Of a stretch of DNA of 64,000 bases, positions 36,461 to 45,564 are shown in pieces. Below the pieces are notes generated by a model that was given only the letters and a program-made list of their open reading frames with translations, searched no databases and was not told the DNA's origin. A program made the translations under genes and the position numbers. Position 1 is the stretch's first letter. Every line of letters begins with the position of its first letter. The DNA is from Trichostrongylus colubriformis. Its lineage: Eukaryota; Nematoda; Chromadorea; Rhabditida; Trichostrongylidae. The DNA is taken from NCBI GenBank assembly GCA_963978905.1, contig OZ022256.1, forward strand, positions 18,077,231 to 18,141,230, given 5' to 3'.

Positions 36461-36964
36461 GCTTCTGCAAAAGTAGGAATTGAGGAGCTTTAACCTGCTG
36501 GTTACGCGGAATGGACGACACTCGTTCGTAATGTAGATGGAACTAACAGTTCTGGACAGCCACGAACCTCGGTGGGGCAAAACCGTTCTTCACTTGGGCA
36601 CATCACATGTCAGGAGCAGGCATCGTCGGCATCGAGGAGGTCTTCCGAATACGGGTCGCGCATGGGTAAGATCAACAGAGAGCCCCACATATCAGTTGAT
36701 CACGTCTATATGGCGGTAGGTGGCAGAGATCATGTGGCTGGGGACTCGCAGAAATGTACGAACTGAAAAGCATTTTAGAGCTGTATTCTGCAAAAGTAAT
36801 TAATAAGTTGGAATTGAGGAGCTCCAACCTCCTGATTACGCGGAATGGGCGACACTCGTTCGTAATGTAGATGGAACTAACAGTACTGGACAGCCACGAA
36901 CCTCGGTGGGGCAAAACCGTCCAACACTTGGGCGTCACATGTCAGGAGCAGACATCGTCGGCTT
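36461..36964 (+). repeat. Pair of ~170-bp direct repeats
   Basis: 36461-36632 and 36786-36964 are about 90 percent alike by eye (shared CTGCAAAAGTA, GACACTCGTTCGTAATGTAG, CACGAACCTCGGTGGGGCAA, ACATGTCAGGAGCAG). The offset is about 324 bp. Overlapping frames exist on both strands but none is recognised. Confidence 0.75.
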
Positions 36965-37019
36965 CAAATAAGTGGTTCAGAGCGGAATTACAATGAAAAG
37001 AGTTTCTAATGCTGCGTAC

Positions 37020-38750
37020 ATATCAAATCGAATAAGAGTTTTGGCGCATCACCGTAAAGTTAAATATACGCATCGATCGAGAAAATGAGCGCATCTGCGC
37101 ATCCGCGATTTGTGAGAATTGGCGGATCGGCGCATTCGCGATTTGGGAATTTAGGCGCGCCACGTCATTCTTGTAACCGCGATCAGTTGAACGCGGTGTG
37201 TGCCAACGTGCGGCTTTCGATATCGACTTTCGATAAGATATGGAAAATTACGAAAAAGAAATAGGAGAAAAAGAAACCAACCGCACGTTGACACGCGCCG
37301 CGTCCAACTGACCGCGGTTGCTAGAGTGACGTGGCATGCCAAAAATTCCAAATCGCGGATGCGCCGATGCGCTAAAGCTCTTATTCAATTTGTTATGCCA
37401 TACCCAACTAAATGAGAATTTTGGCGCATTGGCGTAAAATTAAATATACGTTTCGATCGAGAAAATGAGCACATTTGCGCATCTGCGATTAGAGAGAATT
37501 GGCGCGTTTGCGTAAAGGATAAGATACGTATTAATCGGAAGGTGAAAGCATTGGCGCATCCGCGATTTTGGATTTTTGCCATAACAGATATCGGCTTTCG
37601 ATAAGATATGGAAAATCACGAAATGGAAAGAGGAGAAAAATAAATCAACCGCACGTTGGCAAGCGCCGCGTTCAACTGACCGCGGTTGCTAGAGTGACGT
37701 GGCATGCTAAAAATTCCAAATCGCGGATGCGCCGATGCGCTAAAACTCTCATTCAGTTTGGTATGCCATACCCAACTAAATGAGAGTTTTGGTGCATTGG
37801 CGTAAAGTTAAATATACGTATCGATCGAGAAAATGAGCACATTTGCGCATCTGCGATTACAGAGAATTGGCGCGTTTGCGTAAAGGATAAGATACGTATT
37901 AATCGGAAGGTGAAAGTATTGGCGCTTCCGCGATTTTGGATATTTGCCATAACAGATATCGGCTTTCGATAAGATATGGAAAATCACGAAATGGAAAGAG
38001 AAGAAAAATAAATCAACCGCACGTTGGCAAGCGCCGCGTTCAACTGACCGCGGTTGCTAGAGTGACGTGGCATGCCAAAAATTCCAAATCGCGGATGCGC
38101 CGATGCGCTAAAACTCTCATTCAATTTGGTATGCCATACCCAACTGAATGAGAGTTTTGGCGCATTGGCGTAAAGTTAAATATACGTATCGATCGAGAAA
38201 ATGAGCTCATTTGCGCATCTGCGATTTGAGACAATTGGCGGATCGGCGCATCCGCGATTCGAGAGAAATGGCGCGTTTGCGTAAAGGATAAGATACGTAT
38301 TAATCGGAAGGTGGGTCAAATAAAGTCGGGGGGAGACGCAATTTTGCGTCGACGTCAAAGCTACTTTCCCTCCCTAGGCTTAGGTTAAAATTGATATCCC
38401 CTTCTCCTACATGAAAAAGCATCTGTCAGAGCATAGGTTTCATCTGCTTTAACCTAAGCTTAGGGAGGGAAAGAAGCTTTGACGTAGGTGAAACGTTGAC
38501 GCAAAATTGCGTCTCCCCCCGACTTTATTTGACCCCGGAAGGTGAAAGTATTGGCGCATCCGCGATTTTGGATATTTGCCATAACAGATATCGGCTTTCG
38601 ATAAGATATGGAAAATTACGAAAAGGAAATATCAGAAAAAGAAATCAACCGCACGCTGGCACGCGCTGCGTTCAACTGACCGCGGCTGCTAGAGTGACGT
38701 GGCACGCCAAATCGCCGATGCGCTAAAACTCTCATTCAATTTGGTACATT
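37020..38750 (+). repeat. 368-bp satellite array, about four copies
   Basis: Monomers recur with a period of 368 bp (equivalent frames start at 37200, 37568 and 37936). Each carries a GC-rich block (CCGCACGTTGGCAAGCGCCG, then GACCGCGGTTGCTAGAGTGA) and AT-rich blocks (AAATATACGTATCGATCGAG). The first monomer's left part holds an inverted copy of the GC-rich block at about 37153-37212. The repeated ~71-codon frames follow the repeat period and are not taken as genes. A MITE interrupts the last monomer. Confidence 0.85.
38313..38535. mobile_element. 223-bp MITE with 8-bp target duplication
   Basis: Terminal inverted repeats begin GGGTCAAATAAAGTCGGGGG and extend about 85 bp (inner part CCTAGGCTTAGGTTAA and its near-inverse). 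CGGAAGGT flanks it on both sides (38305-38312, 38536-38543). Neighbouring satellite monomers show the uninterrupted empty site (CGGAAGGTGAAAG near 37538 and 37906), which defines the insertion precisely. Eight-base duplications occur in hAT, P and Merlin elements; GG-starting ends would suit Merlin, but the superfamily is not established. Confidence 0.92.
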
Positions 38751-41700
38751 CTACACAATAAACGATATTTTCAATCAATATTGATCGGTGACGCATGTTG
38801 TTGCAGAATTTCAACTTTTATAAGGGCACTTAATCAATAGTATGGTCCATAAACCGTTTCCAACCTTCTGCACAAAAACCGATATTTTCAATCAATATCG
38901 ATCGGTGGTGCATGATGTTATAGAATTTCAACTTTTATGAGGGCACTTAATCAATAGAATGGTCCATAAACCGTTTCCAGCCTTCTGCACAAAAACCGAT
39001 ATTTTCATATAATATTGATCAGTGATGCGTGATGTTGTAGAATTTTAACTTCTATGAGGGCACTTAATCAATAGTATGGTCCATGAGCCGTTTCCAGCCT
39101 TTTGCACAAAAACCGATATTTTCAATCGATATTGACCGGTGACGCATGTTGTTGCAGAATTTCAACTTTTATAAGGGCACTTAATCAATAGTATGGTCCA
39201 TAAACCGTTTCCAACCTTCTGCACAAAAACCGATATTTTCAATCAATATCGATCGGTGGTGCATGATGTTATAGAATTTCAACTTTTATGAGGGCACTTA
39301 ATCAATAGAATGGTCCATAAGCCGTTTCCAACCTTCTGCACAAAAACCGATATTTTCAATCAATATTGATCAGTGATGCATGTTGTTCTAAAATTTCAAT
39401 TACTATGAGGGAACTTAATCAATAGTATGGTCCATAAGCCGTTTCCAGCCTCCTGCACAAAAACCGATATTTTCACTCAATATCGATCGGTGATGCGTGG
39501 TGTTGTAGAATTTCAGCTTCTATGAGGGCACTCACTCAGTAGTATGGTCCATAAGCCGTTTCCAACCTTCTGCACAAAAACCGATATTTTCAATCAATAT
39601 CGATCGGTGATGCATGATGTTATAGAATTTCAACTTTTATAAGGGCACTTAATCAATAGTATGGTCCATAAGCCGTTTCCAACCTTCTGCACAAAAACCG
39701 ATATTTTCAATCAATATCGATCGGTGGTGCATGATGTTATAGAATTTCAACTTTTATGAGGGCACTTAATCAATAGTATGGTCCATAAGCCGTTTCCAGC
39801 CTCCTGCACAAAAACCGATATTTTCACTCAATATCGATCGGTGATGCGTGGTGTTGTAGAATTTCAACTTTTATGAGGGAACTTAATCAATAGTATGGTC
39901 CATAAGCCGTTTCCAGCCTCCTGCACAAAAACCGATATTTTCACTCAATATCGATCGGTGATGCGTGGTGTTGTAGAATTTCAACTTCTATGAGGGCACT
40001 CACTCAGTAGTATGGTCCATAAGCCGTTTCCAACCTTCTGCACAAAAACCGATATTTCCAATCAATATTGATCGGCGATGCATGATGTTGTAGAATTTCA
40101 ACCTCTATGAGGGCACTTAATCAATAGTATGGTCCATAAGCCGTTTCCAACCTTCTGCACAAAAACCGATATTTTCAATCAATATCGATCGGTGATGCAT
40201 GATGTTATAGAATTTCAACTTTTATGAGGGCACTTAATCAATAGTATGGTCCATAAGCCGTTTCCAGCCTTCTGCACAAAAACCGATATTTTCAATCAAT
40301 ATTGATCAGTGATGCATGATGTTGTAGAATTTCAACCTCTATGAGGGCACTTAATCAATAGTATGGTCCATGAGCCGTTTCCAGCCTTTTGCACAAAAAC
40401 CGATATTTTCAATCGATATTGACCGGTGACACATGTTGCTGTAAAATTTCAATTATTATGAGGGCACTTAATCAATAGTATGGTCCATAAACCGTTTCCA
40501 ACCTTCTGCACAAAAACCGATATTTTCAATCAATATCGATCGGTGATGCATGATGTTATATGTAGAATTTCAACTTTTATGAGGGCACTTAAGCAATAGT
40601 ATGGTCCATAAGTCGTTTCCAGCCTTCTGCACAAAAACCGATATTTTCAATCGATATTGACCGGTGACGCATGTTGTTGCAGAATTTCAACTTTTATAAG
40701 GGCACTTAATCAATAGTATGGTCCATAAACCGTTTCCAACCTTCTGCACAAAAACCGATATTTTCAATCAATATCGATCGGTGGTGCATGATGTTATAGA
40801 ATTTCAACTTTTATGAGGGCACTTAATCAATAGAATGGTCCATAAGCCGTTTCCAACCTTCTGCACAAAAACCGATATTTTCAATCAATATTGATCAGTG
40901 ATGCATGTTGTTCTAAAATTTCAATTACTATGAGGGAACTTAATCAATAGTATGGTCCATAAGCCGTTTCCAGCCTCCTGCACAAAAACCGATATTTTCA
41001 CTCAATATCGATCGGTGATGCGTGGTGTTGTAGAATTTCAGCTTCTATGAGGGCACTCACTCAGTAGTATGGTCCATAAGCCGTTTCCAACCTTCTGCAC
41101 AAAAACCGATATTTTCAATCAATATCGATCGGTGATGCATGATGTTATAGAATTTCAACTTTTATAAGGGCACTTAATCAATAGTATGGTCCATAAGCCG
41201 TTTCCAACCTTCTGCACAATAACCGATATTTTCAATCAATATCGATCGGTGGTGCATGATGTTATAGAATTTCAACTTTTATGAGGGCACTTAATCAATA
41301 GTATGGTCCATAAGCCGTTTCCAGCCTCCTGCACAAAAACCGATATTTTCACTCAATATCGATCGGTGATGCGTGGTGTTGTAGAATTTCAACTTTTATG
41401 AGGGAACTTAATCAATAGTATGGTCCATAAGCCGTTTCCAGCCTCCTGCACAAAAACCGATATTTTCACTCAATATCGATCGGTGATGCGTGGTGTTGTA
41501 GAATTTCAACTTCTATGAGGGCACTCACTCAGTAGTATGGTCCATAAGCCGTTTCCAACCTTCTGCACAAAAACCGATATTTCCAATCAATATTGATCGG
41601 CGATGCATGATGTTGTAGAATTTCAACCTCTATGAGGGCACTTAATCAATAGTATGGTCCATAAGCCGTTTCCAACCTTCTGCACAAAAACCGATATTTT

Positions 41701-42205
41701 CAATCAATATCGATCGGTGATGCATGATGTTATAGAATTTCAACTTTTATGAGGGCACTTAATCAATAGTATGGTCCATAAGCCGTTTCCAGCCTTCTGC
41801 ACAAAAACCGATATTTTCAATCAATATTGATCAGTGATGCATGATGTTGTAGAATTTCAACCTCTATGAGGGCACTTAATCAATAGTATGGTCCATGAGC
41901 CGTTTCCAGCCTTTTGCACAAAAACCGATATTTTCAATCGATATTGACCGGTGACACATGTTGCTGTAAAATTTCAATTATTATGAGGGCACTTAATCAA
42001 TAGTATGGTCCATAAACCGTTTCCAACCTTCTGCACAAAAACCGATATTTTCAATCAATATCGATCGGTGATGCATGATGTTATATGTAGAATTTCAACT
42101 TTTATGAGGGCACTTAAGCAATAGTATGGTCCATAAGTCGTTTCCAGCCTTCTGCACAAAAACCGATATTTTCAATCGATATCGATCGGTGATGCGTGTG
42201 TTGCA
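38751..42205 (+). repeat. 117-bp satellite array, about 29 monomers
   Basis: The anchor TATGGTCCAT recurs at 38841, 38958, 39075, 39192, 39309, 39426 and 39543, a strict 117-bp period. Each monomer contains CTGCACAAAAACCGATATTT followed by TCAATCAATATCGATCGG, which forms a hairpin (CGATATT stem, 7-base loop). A 13-monomer block of 1525 bp (13 x 117 plus a 4-base TGTA insertion) is tandemly repeated: 39108-40632 and 40633-42157. No coding potential. Confidence 0.93.
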
Positions 42206-42482
42206 GAATTTCAACTTTCATGAGTGCATCTCCTACCATTCCCCACCCAACCCACACTTGACCCGACCTTTCCCGCTGATGAGCCGACCTTCCGTTGGAT
42301 CGGGTACATGAGCCGTTTCCAGCCTTCTGCACAAAGCCGATATTTTCGATCAATATCGATCGATTCAATCGATATCGACAAAGTCGATGTGCGTTCTGTA
42401 CATCCCCCATTACGCCTCACCCAGCCAGCACTTGGCTCGACCTTTCCTGCTAAATTCTGAGGGTCTGTATAGTGTCACGTAC
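42206..42482. repeat. Satellite edge and transition sequence
   Basis: A truncated monomer recurs at about 42308-42365 (AGCCGTTTCCAGCCTTCTGC). Between are C-rich segments (CCAACCCACACTTGACCCGA) resembling 36350-36370, part of the recurring end-like sequence in the block. Confidence 0.5.
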
Positions 42483-42504
42483 CTCAAACTTGGGTAATTG
42501 AACC
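42483..42504 (-). other. Spliced-leader SL1-like sequence, antisense
   Basis: On the minus strand these 22 bases match the nematode SL1 leader at 21 positions (one A to G on the + strand, so the minus strand reads GGTTCAATTACCCAAG...). The next bases are GTACGTGACAC, starting with the GT expected at the SL donor. Some resemblance to the rest of an SL RNA (GACCCTCAGAATTTAGC) follows, but I see no Sm site or promoter. A relic of an SL RNA gene or a retroposed leader is likelier than an active gene. Confidence 0.6.
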
Positions 42505-42506
42505 GG

Positions 42507-42532
<26 letters not shown>
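42507..42532 (+). repeat. (AC)n microsatellite
   Basis: Thirteen AC dinucleotides, directly adjoining the SL1-like segment. Confidence 0.9.
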
Positions 42533-42538
<6 letters not shown>

Positions 42539-42573
42539 ACAAACCAAACTCCTGGTTTATATATAGGGTATGA

Positions 42574-42970
42574 TAGCGTGTTTCAGTTCCTTTTGCGCAA
42601 TTTAAAGACAGTGTCAGGGGTAATGTGGTGTATAGACTACCACTCCATGGCTTTTTAGTCACCAATTCCGGTTTATCAGAGCATAGCGTGTTTCAGTTCC
42701 TTTTGCGCAATTTAAAGACAGCGTTAGGGGTAATGTGGTAACAGGGAATCCTAAATGGAAGCATTCACTGAAAAATTACAAGTCTGAAAGGCCGATGTAT
42801 GGCGAAATCTCCCGCAAAAGGCGTCCTCTTGAGTTGTGACGAAGGCGGCCTCATCAGGGCGAGCCGCCTTGATTAGGGCAACCCGCCTCCTGGCGACGAG
42901 CTTCCCCCTGATTGGCTAGGCGAGAGCGAACGGCGCAGCTGGAGCGATCGGGGCGCGCTTTTGTGAACAG
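42574..42970 (+). repeat. 110-bp tandem repeat, right part, and GC-rich repeat copy 2
   Basis: 42574-42745 continues the 110-bp units interrupted at 34227 (TAGCGTGTTTCAGTTCCTTT at 42574 and again at 42684). From about 42720 onward the sequence is an inverted relative of 7480-7806, GC-rich, including GATTGGCTAGGCGAG. The terminal TTAAAGACAG...GGGGTAATG is shared by the tandem repeat and both GC-rich copies, so the array probably derives from the end of this element. Confidence 0.65.
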
Positions 42971-44477
42971 AACATCGCATACCCTTTTATGATCAGCTGA
43001 TTATCCTTTTTAGTGGTTTTGTTTTTGCTGTTAACCCGTAGAATCTGCGCGCTCTTCTTTTCCATTCTTCTTTTCTGTTTCATTAATTCTCACTCTATGT
43101 CTTCGCTCGTTTGTAGTTAAATATGGGATGCCCTTCAAGTTTTTTGTATTGTTTCCACGCTGTTTTTGCGCATTCATCGGGAAGGGGTTCCATTTTCAGG
43201 TTTTCGGTCGTTTACTTATGTTTTTTTCTTCACCGTCAAATCACTGATCATCTCGCCCGTCATATTCGCCACTTTTTTCGCATTTCGTCCGGTTTTTGCC
43301 TTACACCGCCATCAACCATAAAAAAGCTGAACGAATCCACGTCAAAAACATTGTTTCCACCGATATGCCTGTGCAGAGGTTGCTTGGGCTTGATAGCCGC
43401 ATACTGGCATTATGCTTCGTTTTTATCATGTTGAAGCATTTGTTCTGTTTTCTAATGATAATTTCCAATTGTGCGAAAGCTCACCTTGGCTCTTGTGTTT
43501 TCGGATGGCTCTGGGAGGACAGAGGTATAGGTCATGCATAAGCCCACGCAAAGACGTCCGTTCCTCCCTCAGACATTTCTTCTCCTACTCAAGAATGTTT
43601 CGAAAAATTCCTCCACATCGCTACTCTCTGACTCTTTCTACTGAAGCACGAAAGACATTACCAACATGGTCAAACTCCGCGTAGATGGAACTGGACGCGT
43701 TGGTACTACTTACTCTCTATCAGCAGAAGCAATCACACTGCCACTCTATCACCCAATACTCGTGAAAGTAAGCAAGAAACTTCTAGAGACCTTTTAAAAT
43801 TGCTACAGTATCAGAGTCTACGCAGCACTTGTGAGTTCCGATAGCTCTGCTCGCTGCTCATCGCGATGATGTACATATCCTTCTACAGCGATCAGCTCGT
43901 TTCTTTTCTCCATCATGCCGTCTAAAAATCTTCTTTTGGAGATTCACCGACTAATGCATAATCATGCGTTGCCAACCTAGAGTACACTGGAATGCGTCTC
44001 ACTTCTCCCGTCAGCTTTACATTACTCTACAAAAACTATCAACCGCAAACTAACTTCTAGACTGCAAACTGCAAATGTTTGATGTGGTGGACAAATAGCA
44101 ATATAAAAGCGAAGGAAACAAAAGTATTGGAAAGCTAGGCGTCAAATGCTGTATATGGTAAACAATATGCTCCATTTCCATTAGTAACGCTGGTAATTGC
44201 GTACTATTAATGGTACACGTGGCTTTGAGCTCGAACTTACTCAATGTGCGTCGAAAGGGCCTCACACTTTTCATAATTCCCACATATCGTGAAACTGTCG
44301 AGGCGCTCTCCTCAACTTAGCATTTCTGTGCGACCTTTTGCACATACCACTTTTATCGTTTTGCTCCTCTGTGCGATCGAAAAGTGCTTCGTCACAGGAT
44401 CAGAAAACAGTACGCGACAATTTGCTTTGTCACATTGTGGATTTTGATAGAAATGCTTTGCTCTCGTATGTCTTCAC
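42971..44477. other. No gene recognised
   Basis: Overlapping + strand frames at 43123-43684 (up to 103 codons) show a phenylalanine/histidine-rich composition but no domain, and no chained splice sites were found. Confidence 0.35.
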
Positions 44478-44479
44478 TA

Positions 44480-45194
44480 AAGGGTCCGCCAATAAGCGCG
44501 CTCGATGTTTAAAATGAAATCAGGCAAGTTGCATGAGAGGTATAAATGAAATTTATCTTTTGTTTGAAAGAGTATTCGAAGGCGTTATGTATTGAAAATA
44601 ACATCGTTCAAATGGCCACCTCAACTTCGCTTGGTGGCGCGCAAACGGGAAGTCCAGTTTTCATGACTCTGGCGCACAAATCGGGCTGTATTTCATCGAT
44701 GGCGTTGCGTATGTTGACTTTGAGGTCATCAGTGTTTTGTGGTTGGTTTGCGTAGACCTGCGATTCAAGAAAACCCCACAAGAGATAGTCCAATAGGGTT
44801 AAATCGCACGATCTCGGTGGCTAGTTGATGTCGCCTCCGCGCGAGTTAACTTTTTCTCCGAAGCGCTTGGGCAGAAGATCCATTGTGGCGGCACTGTGTG
44901 GCTCGTAGCGCCGTCCTGGCTGAAACCACATATCTTCGACATCCATGTCGATTTCATGCCAGAAAAAGTTCGTTATCATGAATCTGTACCGTTTGCCGGC
45001 CGGAGCACGCGGAACGTTGCTCGAACCGATGAATGATTTTCGTAATAAGTTTTAAGATTTGCTCGCGGCTGAATTGGTTCATGGTGATTTGTAAAGATAC
45101 ACTGAATAATAACAATTAGATTTGACAACTCTACCATAAACAGCGTGGCCGCCATGAGCTGTCAAAGGTAGAGCACGCTTATTGGCGGACCCTT
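44480..45194 (-). mobile_element. Deleted IS630/mariner-superfamily element
   Basis: The left end, AAGGGTCCGCCAATAAGCGC, is inverted at the right end (CGCTTATTGGCGGACCCTT) and TA flanks both ends (44478-44479, 45195-45196). The element is 715 bp. Its minus-strand frame begins near 45080 with MNQFSREQI and later carries a third-catalytic-block region (CDLTPLDYLLWGFLESQVYA-like, across a frame change near 44790-44830). The middle of the transposase is missing. Confidence 0.8.
44608..45082 (-). pseudogene. Truncated, frameshifted transposase
   Basis: The N-terminal residues (MNQFSREQILKLITK) and the C-terminal part (MDYLLWGFLESQVYANQPQN and NIRNAIDEIQPDLCARVMKT, ending near 44608) belong to the PDLTPLDYFLWG type of the IS630-Tc1-mariner superfamily. 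The frame changes in between and most of the catalytic domain is deleted, so it cannot encode an active enzyme. Confidence 0.72.
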
Positions 45195-45196
45195 TA

Positions 45197-45562
45197 CATG
45201 GAGGGCGGACAGGAGACGGTGCATTCTCTACTCATCCAAAGCAGTCGTCCATGTTTCTCATATGTCGGCAAAGGCTGTTCATGTATACTACTCACCAATG
45301 TGGCAGCGGATTGATATTCGCAGTTGTATAGAACGTTTCGTAGCTTGAAAATGAAGGAAAACAATGCTGAAAGTTAGTCAGTACATGTTTCTAGTCCCAG
45401 GAGTCAATAAATGTTTCTACTTTCAGGTCATCGAAGCATTCTTGCAGCTCACATTTGACCTAGTTTTGGTCTTTTCAACCCCACCCTCGCATACCATGGA
45501 AGCCTTCCTCATAGGCCGAAAATAGCCAGTTGTAAGGCATTTACATTCAACAGCGCAACAAA
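45197..45562. other. No gene recognised
   Basis: Nothing supported here. Confidence 0.3.
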
Positions 45563-45564
45563 TA

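Larger units (their letters stand above)
34228..42573. mobile_element. 8.3-kb repeat-laden insertion in the 110-bp array
   Basis: The segment lies exactly between two halves of one 110-bp repeat unit, so it is best read as an insertion of about 8346 bp between A and T. It is non-coding and consists of nested tandem repeats. Related end-like sequences (ACAGACAAC..., then CCTGGTTTATATATAGGGTATG-like) recur near 35560-35610, 36410-36460 and 42535-42572, suggesting several element copies inside. Insertion between A and T recalls Helitrons, but the ends do not show clear TC and CTRR termini, so the class is open. Confidence 0.55.

Noticed and set aside
37200..38151. Repeated 65-71 codon frames on both strands in the 368-bp satellite
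   Set aside because: They recur with the repeat period and overlap on opposite strands; the frames follow from the satellite, with no domain and no sign of selection on the protein.
38751..42205. Regularly spaced repeats resembling a CRISPR array
   Set aside because: The whole 117-bp unit is repeated with no unique spacers, there are no cas genes, and the setting is eukaryotic; it is a satellite.
34228..42573. Helitron assignment for the 8.3-kb block
   Set aside because: Insertion between A and T fits, but the 5' TC and 3' CTRR termini and a Rep/helicase gene are not seen; kept as an unclassified insertion.
43123..43684. Overlapping + strand frames of 80-103 codons
   Set aside because: No recognisable domain, no consistent splice sites, and frames overlap each other.
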